Below, in pieces: positions 1 to 7,493 of a stretch of 64,000 bases of DNA. The position numbers and the translations under genes were made by a program. The DNA lies in the NCBI RefSeq assembly GCF_024623725.1, contig NZ_JANKHG010000016.1:141029-205028 (forward strand), given 5' to 3'. Position 1 is the stretch's first letter; each line of letters opens with the position of its first letter. The notes below the pieces were generated by a model. That model searched no databases. It was given only the letters and a program-made list of their open reading frames with translations, and was not told where the DNA came from. Source of the DNA: Limnobacter parvus. GTDB lineage: Bacteria; Pseudomonadota; Gammaproteobacteria; Burkholderiales; Burkholderiaceae_B.

Positions 1-1
1 C

Positions 2-229
2 CATGTGAATTTGCCGCAGACTTTGCTTGAAATGGCCTTGTTGGAAAGCCCGGGTGGTTCAGCGCCGTTCATTCAGTTCGATGGCGCGGCTTTGACGGCG
101 GATCAAAAGCCTTTGTTTGAATCGCTGGTGGTGGAAACTCAAGCCTTGGTTTCGTCTTCGTCGCATGCACTGGGCAGTGACGAATCGGCGGCAAGTTTGA
201 AAAAAGGCCTGGTGCCGTTTGGCTTTTGA
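2..229 (+). CDS. C-terminal fragment of an unrecognised protein (5' end outside window)
   Basis: The reading frame is open from the first bases of the window to a TGA at 227-229, so this is the 3' end of a gene that begins upstream. About 75 residues are visible. They are moderately hydrophobic, with a serine-rich patch (SSSSHALGSDESAAS) followed by a short basic and hydrophobic tail ending in GLVPFGF. I recognise no domain. A GTG at position 5 could in principle start a 74-residue protein, but no ribosome binding site is visible and the frame stays open upstream of it. Confidence 0.5.
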   Translation, partial: HVNLPQTLLEMALLESPGGSAPFIQFDGAALTADQKPLFESLVVETQALVSSSSHALGSDESAASLKKGLVPFGF

Positions 230-361
230 ATCGCCTAAGCAAAATAACCATGCGAGCGTTTTGAAAACACAGTGCATTTAAATTCTAAGGGAACTCCGGA
301 TTTTTTTTGGGTACTTAACTCTTGTAGCTATTTAACTTAAAAAAACTAGACCGAGGTTGCT

Positions 362-1768
362 GTGGCACAAGAATTTATTGAACGCATTGAAGGCACTAAG
401 AAAAGCCGTTTAGCAGAATTCGACTACTTGGGCTACGGCAGCTTGCCCGCCATCAAAGAAAAGTCGGTAGAGGCATTAACGGGCGAATATGGCCTGGCTA
501 ACCAGGCTGGCAATGCCTACTTTCAAACAAGCGGGTTCGTTGACGCCGCCAGAAAAGTCGGGCTTTCAGAAAGCCTGATCGGTAAGATACAAGGTGCGGA
601 GAATCGCTTAAACCTGAATGAAACACTTGATGTGGCAACTGCTATGCTGCGCGATGCCAGTTCAAACAATCAGGTGAATTGGGAAACAGATATTCTTGGA
701 AACAACGGATTCATTTCCAAGCTTGAAGGGTTCGGCCTGGATGCCAATTTGGCGCATTCCGGGTTGCAGTTCGTCAAAGAAGCCATGAGCCAGCAGGGTG
801 GGTGTTCATTCACGCTCGATGCGAATGAGTGGAATACCGACCTTGTTCATCAACTGGCAGTAGAGATGACAGAACGCGAGTGGGAAAATATTCCCAGTTC
901 GCCGCGACGCCTTCCCATGACCGAAGCCCCAATCCGCGACGACATGGCGTGGCTGCAGCAGGCTACGGGCGCCATTCCAGCGTCAGTAAATTTGTATGCT
1001 GGCGGGGGCGCAAATGCCGGGGGTGCTGGCAACGGTGTTGCAAAGGCTGAGGCTGTTACTGCTGCACCGATGAAAGCCATGGCTGTAAGTGGTTCTTCCA
1101 AAGTGGAAGGCGGCACTGTGTTGGTGTCGGGAAGTGATTGGAAGGCCAGGGACGGTCAAAACGCGCCCCCGTTTTTAAGCGCTTTTTCCTCCAAGAATGT
1201 GAAAGTGGTCGGAGACAATATCGAGCTTTCTTACAATGGTGTGGGCGCTGAAGTTGAATCTGACACAATCGCGGAACTGACCGGTGGTGACGTGTTTGGT
1301 ACATATCAAATGAAGTACACACCGATGAATCCGGAAGATGCCAATCGTTTTGTTGTGGGAAGTGCTTTTACTTACTTGGCCAAACCAGGCCTAAAAGCCC
1401 AGAGCTTTGAGGGTGATTTGATTGAACAAAACATTCAGAGTCTGGATTTAATTGCTTCAAATAGATGGCTCAATGGTCAGCAATTACAAAGCGCTACTTC
1501 TTCAAGATCGGTAAAGGTTGAGCCAGGCAAAGAAACTACAGCCCAAATCAAGTTTTCGCCCGGCCGAATGGAAATTTGGGTAGAAAGCGGCGGCCAGATG
1601 GTGAAAACAGTCGATGAGTTCAGCGACATGGTGAACGAAAAAAACGTAGGTGATTCAAGGTTTTTTTCCAATATATGGCTTAGGGGGTTCGGGCTAAGCG
1701 AAGGCTGGCAGGCAGAGAAAAACAATCCTGCCAAAATCACCATAGGCCCGGTTGTCAAACTCGATTAA
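362..1768 (+). CDS. Unrecognised 468-aa protein, possible C-terminal beta-sandwich
   Basis: A GTG start at 362 has a GAGG motif about 7 bases upstream. No signal peptide or membrane segment is visible. Residues 1 to about 195 look helical and polar. Residues about 210-245 form a Gly/Ala-rich linker (AGGGANAGGAGNG). The C-terminal 220 residues alternate beta-like stretches, including GTYQMKYTP and GRMEIWVESGG, which recall concanavalin-like or glycoside hydrolase family 16-like sandwiches. That resemblance is weak and I see no catalytic motif. The gene is convergent with glcF and the two stop codons overlap (TTAA at 1765-1768). It could be a secreted or effector-type protein, but the function is unknown. 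Confidence 0.7.
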   Translation: MAQEFIERIEGTKKSRLAEFDYLGYGSLPAIKEKSVEALTGEYGLANQAGNAYFQTSGFVDAARKVGLSESLIGKIQGAENRLNLNETLDVATAMLRDASSNNQVNWETDILGNNGFISKLEGFGLDANLAHSGLQFVKEAMSQQGGCSFTLDANEWNTDLVHQLAVEMTEREWENIPSSPRRLPMTEAPIRDDMAWLQQATGAIPASVNLYAGGGANAGGAGNGVAKAEAVTAAPMKAMAVSGSSKVEGGTVLVSGSDWKARDGQNAPPFLSAFSSKNVKVVGDNIELSYNGVGAEVESDTIAELTGGDVFGTYQMKYTPMNPEDANRFVVGSAFTYLAKPGLKAQSFEGDLIEQNIQSLDLIASNRWLNGQQLQSATSSRSVKVEPGKETTAQIKFSPGRMEIWVESGGQMVKTVDEFSDMVNEKNVGDSRFFSNIWLRGFGLSEGWQAEKNNPAKITIGPVVKLD

Positions 1769-3021
1769 TTATAAACCGCCTGCGCCACCCATTCCACCCA
1801 GTGGCGCACATCAACCGTGGCGTCACTTTCCAAATGCCCCAGGCAACCAATGTTGGCCGATGCAATGGCCTGCGGTTTGCCCGCCATCAAATTGGCCAGC
1901 TTGCGCTTTTTCAGTTCTTTCGACAGTTCGGGTTGCAACACTGAATAGGTGCCAGCCGAGCCACAACACAAATGAGAGTCGGCCACAGGCGTTAGCTGAA
2001 AACCCAGTGTGGTGAGTACGTTTTCAATCACGCCCTTGATTTGTTGGCCGTGTTGCAGCGTGCAGGGTGGATGAAATGCAATGGAGCCCGGTATGCGCTG
2101 TTGTTCAATGGCAGCTTTTACCTTGGTGCCCAAACGGGCCAAGCCATCGGCATTTTGTTGGGTAATGAATTCGCCAATGTCCAAAGTTTTTTCGCTGACC
2201 AGTTTGGCTTTGGCGGCGTATTCTGCGTCGTTCTCGAAGTGATGCGCGTATTCACGCACGGTAACGCCGCAGCCAGAAGCATTCATCACTAAGGCCTCGG
2301 CTTCACCGCTTTGCAGCAATGAATGCCACGCATCAATATTGGTTTTCATCTGTGCCAAACCACCAGCGTGGTCGTTCAAGTGAAACTTCACTGCGCCACA
2401 GCAACCCGATTCTTGAATCACCATGCTTTGAATGCCCAGTGCGTCCAGAATGACCGATGTTGCAGAATCAATTGACGGCATCATGGCGGGCTGCACACAA
2501 CCCTTCAGCAAAATGACTTTGCGCGTGTGGGCTGTGTTGGCGAAGGGCAGGGTGGTGCGCTTGGCGGGTACTTTTTTCTGAATGCTGGCGGGCAATATGC
2601 CACGCACTGCCTTGCCCATGGTCATGCCAGCTGTAAACATGGAGCGATTGGTCATCAGCATTTTTAGGCTTTGGCGCGTCAGCTTTTCAGCCATGGGGCG
2701 CTCGACCCGTTCATCCACAATTTTGCGGCCAATGTCGATCAACTGCCCATATTTCACACCCGATGGGCAGGTAGTTTCGCAGTTGCGGCAGGTTAGGCAG
2801 CGGTCCAAATGTTGTTGGGTTTTGCGGGTAACCTGCTTGCCTTCCAGCACTTGTTTGATCAGGTAAATGCGGCCGCGTGGGCTGTCGAGTTCATCGCCCA
2901 GAATTTGGTAAGTGGGGCAGGTGGCTGTACAAAAACCGCAGTGCACGCACTTGCGCAAAATAGCATCGGCGGCTTTGCCATCGGGGGTGTCTTTGATCCA
3001 GTCGGCGAGTTGGGTGTCCAT
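1765..3021 (-). CDS. glcF: Glycolate oxidase iron-sulfur subunit GlcF
   Basis: This is the electron-transfer subunit of glycolate dehydrogenase, which oxidises glycolate to glyoxylate at the membrane. Two ferredoxin-type 4Fe-4S motifs are visible: C25-x2-C28-x2-C31-x3-C35-P and C75-x2-C78-x2-C81-x3-C85-P. They are followed by two cysteine-rich CCG modules, one ending ESGCCGAVKFH and one ending HLCCGSAGTYS, as expected for the family. Length is 418 aa, typical of GlcF. It is the last gene of glcD-glcE-glcF and starts 10 bases after glcE. Its stop overlaps the stop of the convergent gene at 362-1768. Confidence 0.96.
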   Translation of the reverse strand: MDTQLADWIKDTPDGKAADAILRKCVHCGFCTATCPTYQILGDELDSPRGRIYLIKQVLEGKQVTRKTQQHLDRCLTCRNCETTCPSGVKYGQLIDIGRKIVDERVERPMAEKLTRQSLKMLMTNRSMFTAGMTMGKAVRGILPASIQKKVPAKRTTLPFANTAHTRKVILLKGCVQPAMMPSIDSATSVILDALGIQSMVIQESGCCGAVKFHLNDHAGGLAQMKTNIDAWHSLLQSGEAEALVMNASGCGVTVREYAHHFENDAEYAAKAKLVSEKTLDIGEFITQQNADGLARLGTKVKAAIEQQRIPGSIAFHPPCTLQHGQQIKGVIENVLTTLGFQLTPVADSHLCCGSAGTYSVLQPELSKELKKRKLANLMAGKPQAIASANIGCLGHLESDATVDVRHWVEWVAQAVYN

Positions 3022-3031
3022 TACGCTCTAC

Positions 3032-4138
3032 TTACAAAATAGGTGACAGGCGGTTGATGCTAAACACACCAGCCGGGTCGAATTGTTCTTTCAGGCGGCG
3101 TTGCAACTTCAGCATGACCGCGTCGGGTTGCTGAAATGCATGCGCACGTGCAGCTTCATTGGCCGTGCGGTACAGGGTGGCGTGGCCACCCACGCGTTTG
3201 GCCAGGGCGCGGATTTGTTCTGCGGTTTTGCCGTTGCCGCTGCTATTGTTTTCATCGGCACGGAACCAGCGCAGGCCGCTGCCCCATTCATGCACGCTGT
3301 GACCGTGAAGGGCCAGATCAACTGTGGTGGGTGGCACAGCCAAACGCCACAGGTCGCCCTCGCGTGTGAAAAATTCATGTTGCTGGTCGCGCACATTGGT
3401 CCAAAAGGCTTGCGCCTGTTGGTTTTCCATTTCTTGCCCACCCACGTTTTTCAAAGCGGCTTGTACGGCTGCACTGGCACCACGCAGGCGCACGGTTAAC
3501 TTGCCGTTCTCGAAAAAGGTGGCGGAAATGGGCAAGGGTTTTGAAAGCCAATTGTTGCTTTGCGAAATGGCCTGGTTCACATCCATTTCGAACTGTAAAG
3601 TGGCTTCAGCTGGGGCCACGGGCATTACCTTGATCGACAGTTCAGTGGCTATGCCCAGCGTGCCCATGCTGCCCGGAATAACGCGGGACACATCGTAGCC
3701 CGCCACGTTTTTCATGACCACGCCGCCAAAGTGCAGCAGTTGGCCTTTGCCATCCAGCAACGTACAACCCAGTACATAGTCTTTCACGCCGCCTTTGCTT
3801 AAGCGGGCGGGGCCGGCTAGGCCGCTAACAATGGCTCCGCCTATGGTGCCTCCGTTGGTGCCGCCAGCACCAAGCCTGGGGGGCTCAAATGCCAATTCCT
3901 GCTTTTGCGCTGCCAGGGCAGCTTCGACTTCAGCCAGTGGCGTACCTGGTTTTACAGTAATCACCAGTTCTGTGGGCTCATATTCCACAATGCCGGCCCA
4001 TTGGCGCATGTCCACTTCCTCGCCTTGCAGGGGGCCACCGTAGAAATTTTTGGTGCTGCCGCCCACGGGGCGAATTTGCGTTTTGTTGCGCGCAGCCAGT
4101 TCAACCCGTTTGCACAGGTCGTCGATAAAGTCGCTCAT
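3032..4138 (-). CDS. glcE: Glycolate oxidase FAD-binding subunit GlcE
   Basis: This is a 368-residue FAD-binding subunit of the glycolate oxidase complex. The PCMH-type FAD-binding region is recognisable from IRPVGGSTKNFYGG near residue 22 and from GGTNGGTIGGAIVSGLAGP at about residues 92-110, then MKNVAGYDVSR and GSMGTLGIATELSIK, all hallmarks of GlcE. GlcE is related to GlcD but shorter and lacks the long catalytic cap. It lies 12 bases downstream of glcD and 10 bases upstream of glcF, so the three genes should be cotranscribed and translated as a set. Confidence 0.95.
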   Translation of the reverse strand: MSDFIDDLCKRVELAARNKTQIRPVGGSTKNFYGGPLQGEEVDMRQWAGIVEYEPTELVITVKPGTPLAEVEAALAAQKQELAFEPPRLGAGGTNGGTIGGAIVSGLAGPARLSKGGVKDYVLGCTLLDGKGQLLHFGGVVMKNVAGYDVSRVIPGSMGTLGIATELSIKVMPVAPAEATLQFEMDVNQAISQSNNWLSKPLPISATFFENGKLTVRLRGASAAVQAALKNVGGQEMENQQAQAFWTNVRDQQHEFFTREGDLWRLAVPPTTVDLALHGHSVHEWGSGLRWFRADENNSSGNGKTAEQIRALAKRVGGHATLYRTANEAARAHAFQQPDAVMLKLQRRLKEQFDPAGVFSINRLSPIL

Positions 4139-4150
4139 GGTCTCGTTCTA

Positions 4151-5641
4151 TTAAAAGCGTGGCAGGTCGGCAAACGGCACCTGGCCACCGTGCACATGCA
4201 TGCGGCCATATTCCGCACAGCGGTGCAGGGTTGGAATGGCTTTGCCGGGGTTCAGCAAACCAGGTTCGTCGAAGGCTTTTTTAACGGCAAAAAATGTATC
4301 CAGTTCAGCGCGTGAAAACTGCACGCACATCTGGTTGATTTTCTCGATGCCCACGCCATGTTCACCGGTTACTGTGCCGCCCACTTCCACGCACAATTCC
4401 AGAATTTCCGCACCGAAATCTTCAGCGCGCTTGATTTCCTCAGGCTTGTTGGCATCGAACAAAATTAGGGGGTGCAAATTGCCGTCGCCTGCATGGAAAA
4501 CGTTTGCGCAGCGCATGTCATATTTTTTTTCCATCTCGGTAATGGCGTTCAACACATCGGCAAGGCGGCGGCGAGGAATGGTGCCGTCCATGCAGTAGTA
4601 GTCGGGCGAAACCCGGCCAGCCGCCGGAAATGCATTTTTGCGGCCCGCCCAAAATTTCAAGCGCTCGGCTTCGCTTTGCGAAACCTTGATGGCGGTGGCC
4701 CCGCAGCCATTCAGCACGCGGGTCATTTCGGCAATTTCTTCGGCCACTTCCTCGGGCGTACCATCGCTTTCCAGCAGCAAGATGGCCTCGGCTTCGGTGT
4801 CGTAGCCTGCGTTCACAAATGGCTCGACCATTTGTGTGGCGCGCTTGTCCATCATTTCCAGCCCGGCGGGAATAATGCCGGCGGCAATGACTGCAGCCAC
4901 GGCGTTGCCTGCATTGGCCACGTCGTCGAAGCTGGCCATGATGACCTGCGCCAGGGCAGGTTTGGGCACCAGCTTCACGGTAACCTCGGTAACCACAGCC
5001 AACATACCCTCTGAACCAATGACCAGGTTTAACAGTTCAAGGCCAGGGGCATCCGGTGCTTCGGAACCGAATTCAACCACTTCACCTTCAATGGTAATGG
5101 CGCGCACTTTCAACACGTTGTGCACCGTTAGGCCGTATTTCAGGCAGTGCACGCCGCCGCTGTTTTCAGCCACATTGCCACCAATGGTGCAGGCAATTTG
5201 GCTGGAAGGGTCTGGCGCGTAGTACAACTGGTGTTGGGCCACGGCTTCAGAAATGGCCAGGTTGCGCACACCCGGTTGCACCACGGCGCTGCGCGATTGC
5301 ACATCCACTTTCAAAATTTTGTTGAACTTGGCCAAGCCCAGCAAAATGCCGTGCTTGTGGGGTTGAGCACCACCGGAAAGACCAGTGCCTGCACCGCGCG
5401 CCACTACAGGCACGTTCAGCCGGTTAGCCAGCTTCAGGATTTGAATAACCTGTTCTTCAGTGTCTGGCAGTGCAACCACCATGGGCAGTTGCCGAAACAG
5501 GCTTAAGCCGTCGCATTCATAGGGTTTGGTGTCTTCCACTTCATGCAAAACAGCATGCGCAGGCAGAATCTGGTTCAGGCCAGCGATAACCTCTGCCCTT
5601 TGGGCTGCGTTTAGTATGAAATCTTCGGTGGGCGCATTCAT
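4151..5641 (-). CDS. glcD: Glycolate oxidase catalytic subunit GlcD
   Basis: This is the FAD-linked catalytic subunit that dehydrogenates glycolate (and often D-lactate). It has 496 residues, the normal GlcD length. The FAD site shows VVARGAGTGLSGGAQP near residue 80, then DPSSQIACTIGGNVAENSGG and GSEGMLAVVTEVT. The C-terminal FAD-linked oxidase C domain has NVFHAGDGNLHPLI and VTGEHGVGIEK, which carry the conserved substrate and metal-binding His residues. It is first in glcD-glcE-glcF. No local regulator such as GlcC is present, and I see no convincing promoter in the 94 bases upstream. Confidence 0.97.
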   Translation of the reverse strand: MNAPTEDFILNAAQRAEVIAGLNQILPAHAVLHEVEDTKPYECDGLSLFRQLPMVVALPDTEEQVIQILKLANRLNVPVVARGAGTGLSGGAQPHKHGILLGLAKFNKILKVDVQSRSAVVQPGVRNLAISEAVAQHQLYYAPDPSSQIACTIGGNVAENSGGVHCLKYGLTVHNVLKVRAITIEGEVVEFGSEAPDAPGLELLNLVIGSEGMLAVVTEVTVKLVPKPALAQVIMASFDDVANAGNAVAAVIAAGIIPAGLEMMDKRATQMVEPFVNAGYDTEAEAILLLESDGTPEEVAEEIAEMTRVLNGCGATAIKVSQSEAERLKFWAGRKNAFPAAGRVSPDYYCMDGTIPRRRLADVLNAITEMEKKYDMRCANVFHAGDGNLHPLILFDANKPEEIKRAEDFGAEILELCVEVGGTVTGEHGVGIEKINQMCVQFSRAELDTFFAVKKAFDEPGLLNPGKAIPTLHRCAEYGRMHVHGGQVPFADLPRF

Positions 5642-5735
5642 GGGGGTACCTCATCAACAGCCTACAAGGATACCCATTTCTGATTGCGATTGGTAATTGG
5701 TGCTTGCCCGAAGATCTCTTGATTAATGCAAAAAC

Positions 5736-6293
5736 TTAAGCCGAAGCCGTGCGGGCAGCACTGGATGCTTTCACGAAGCATCTTGCCTTGTCATACGATT
5801 TTCCGCGAATAACCACGCGTTCGCCTTCAGTCAGTGAAACACCTAGTTCTGCCCATGCATCAATGTGGGTTGGCATTGCTTTGGCCGCCTGAACCAGGCA
5901 GTCGCGCTTGGTGAACTCCTGCCCTTCCAGTTCAATGGTTTGGTCAATGTCTATGTCCCGCGCGTACAAAATCCAGTGTGTGGACTGCATATCGGAAATT
6001 TTAAGGCCCGTTGCACATGTATTAATTGATTTCAATGCCTTCAGGGCCGATTGCAGCGCTATTTCCGGATTGATTGGTTTTCTGCAAATCATGCAGGGCA
6101 GCGTGGAATGGTCTTGAATTGCTTGTTCAGCAAGCCTTTTGACACAATTTGCACAGGCTTTGTGTTGGTTGGAGCAGAAGTCAGTTTGTGGTGCTTGCCG
6201 GCTGTCGGTTTCCCAGCAGACCGGGCAAGCTTCAAGTTGAGCATCATTGGGTTGCTGTGTTCCGGGTGTTGTCGAATTTTTCGCGGAGATCAT
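5736..6293 (-). CDS. RING-finger protein with two TPR-like repeats
   Basis: The predicted protein is 185 aa from the ATG at 6293. It carries a complete C3HC4 RING-type zinc-binding pattern: C23-x2-C26, C40-x3-H44, C47-x2-C50, C67-x2-C70. V25 sits between the first two Cys and R71 directly follows the eighth ligand, the place of the 'linchpin' Arg in active eukaryotic E3 ubiquitin ligases. After the RING come two 36-residue repeats with the pattern W, then Gly, then (F/Y)-x-K-x2-C-x3-A, resembling a degenerate TPR. There is no signal peptide. The start is uncertain: an in-frame TTG at 6359 is the only earlier option, and no strong ribosome binding site precedes 6293. The frame overlaps the upstream J-domain gene by 50 bases. 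A role as ubiquitin ligase or effector is inference from the motif alone. Confidence 0.75.
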   Translation of the reverse strand: MISAKNSTTPGTQQPNDAQLEACPVCWETDSRQAPQTDFCSNQHKACANCVKRLAEQAIQDHSTLPCMICRKPINPEIALQSALKALKSINTCATGLKISDMQSTHWILYARDIDIDQTIELEGQEFTKRDCLVQAAKAMPTHIDAWAELGVSLTEGERVVIRGKSYDKARCFVKASSAARTASA

Positions 6294-6852
6294 TGAGTTG
6301 TTTGAATGCTTCTGTGGCCTCAGGGGCCGGGTTTTTATCGGGATGAACCAGAAGGCCAAGGCGGCGCACCAGCTTGTTGAGCGAAGTTTTTAGTTGGTCG
6401 TAAGTTTCTTGCACAGTTGCAGGGGTTTCGGCCTGTTGAAAAGCATTCAAATGTAGCGCAACCGCTAGCTGCTCTTTTTGTGTCTTACCATTCGGGTCAA
6501 ACTTTGTGGCAATGCCTTGAACGCCTTTCACGGCGCCGCTGGCTTGCGCTACAAATGTTGAGGCAGCCACTTCCTTGGGCTTGTTGGGTAGCGTGTGTTC
6601 AACATTGGACTTTTGCCGGGGCATTGAATTGAAAAATTGTGGCGGTTGTTTAAATTGATTGGGTCGCGGTGGTGTGTAAGGCGGGAACCGAAAGCCAGAA
6701 TTGGCTTGCTGACTCAATAGCATGTTCAACAGTAGATCTGCCACAATGGTTCTTATGGCGTGCTCAATGAAAAGCTGTGCGAATTCATGCTCATGGTGGT
6801 TAAGCGAGTTTGGAAATACAGCAAATACTTGTGGATGTAAAAGTACAGACAT
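6244..6852 (-). CDS. Protein with C-terminal J-domain-like segment
   Basis: I place the start at the ATG at 6850-6852, which has GGAG 7 bases upstream, rather than at an earlier codon near 6981 that would translate part of a palindromic repeat. The 202-aa product has a hydrophobic helical N-terminus (about residues 20-48), a Pro/Gln/Phe-rich linker (about 53-80), and at residues about 145-195 two amphipathic helices flanking an HPD tripeptide (H170-P171-D172-K-N). This is the signature of helix II, loop and helix III of DnaJ-type J domains, which stimulate Hsp70 ATPase. Helix I and the Gly/Phe and zinc regions of DnaJ are absent, so this is not a general DnaJ. It overlaps the downstream RING gene by 50 bases in another frame, which suggests cotranslation. 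Confidence 0.65.
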   Translation of the reverse strand: MSVLLHPQVFAVFPNSLNHHEHEFAQLFIEHAIRTIVADLLLNMLLSQQANSGFRFPPYTPPRPNQFKQPPQFFNSMPRQKSNVEHTLPNKPKEVAASTFVAQASGAVKGVQGIATKFDPNGKTQKEQLAVALHLNAFQQAETPATVQETYDQLKTSLNKLVRRLGLLVHPDKNPAPEATEAFKQLNDLREKFDNTRNTATQ

Positions 6853-6916
6853 GTGAAGACTCCATGGCCCAAAGAACTCCGTGGTTTTTGAAACAGGAAA
6901 GTTCCAGATTTTTTCA

Positions 6917-7111
6917 TCCCAATCAGCAGCGACGTTCCTATCGCCCGCCTGAAAACCTGTTGATCCCTTTTTGAAGTTCACACTGACTCATTGAATTCGG
7001 CAAAACTAACGGCCGAACTCAATGTCGGCTTGCAGCCGACCGTGGCGTGTGAATTCAAACGGGCAGGTTTTCCTGAAGGCGTGGCGATAGGAACGTCGCA
7101 GCTGATTGGGA
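6917..7111 (+). repeat. Palindromic repeat element, copy A
   Basis: This is a 195-bp imperfect palindrome. The outer arms (6917-6959 and 7063-7111) start TCCCAATCAGC and end GCTGATTGGGA, and pair almost throughout. Inside are two smaller hairpins. The first has arms ending TTCGGC and starting GCCGAA around a loop of the type AAAACTAACG. The second is GTCGGCT-TGC-AGCCGAC at about 7024-7040. The same architecture recurs in copies B and C. It is noncoding: the reading frame crossing it lacks a ribosome binding site. Confidence 0.85.
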
Positions 7112-7257
7112 CTGAACTAAAAAGGTGATTAATCACGCTGGCACGATGTTGCGCGGGTGCTGACGGACTCGGCCTGTGATTAAAAGCTGAACGTGGGGGT
7201 TGTCGCACGATGACCAGTTAGAAAACTTGCCGGATTTGCGCGCAGATGCTTGTCTAG

Positions 7258-7448
7258 TCAGCTCGGCAGTGGGTTTGCTTGTTCCGCACTTTAAGAAAAC
7301 CGCCCCGTTTGAATTCATCGAGAGCGTTCGGCAGCATGCCGACTCCGAATTAGGCCGTCTGTTTTGCCTAATTCGGTGAGCGAAAGATGAATTTCAAAAA
7401 GGGATTAAGCGGTTTTCAGTGCGGGACAGGTGAACCACGCCGAGTTGA
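7258..7448 (-). repeat. Palindromic repeat element, copy B
   Basis: This is a second copy of the element, in opposite orientation to copies A and C. The outer arms include TCAGCTCGGC (7258-7267) and GCCGAGTTGA (7439-7448), then CCGCACT and AAAACCGC segments. The internal hairpin reads CCGAATTAGGC on one arm and GCCTAATTCGG on the other. The second hairpin is TCGGCA-TGC-TGCCGA. Compared with copy A both arms have changed together, so pairing is preserved. The 7112-7257 spacer between copies A and B contains nothing I recognise. Confidence 0.82.
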
Positions 7449-7493
7449 TGTGACACCTGCGATTTTGTATGGCAGCGTTATTTGCGCTTTCAA

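Noticed and set aside
6853..6981. 43-codon extension of the J-domain protein
   Set aside because: It would translate part of palindromic repeat copy A. A ribosome binding site (GGAG) supports the ATG at 6852.
7133..7318. Short frame resembling one near 40357
   Set aside because: The similarity comes from repeat copies B and C sharing sequence, not from a conserved protein.
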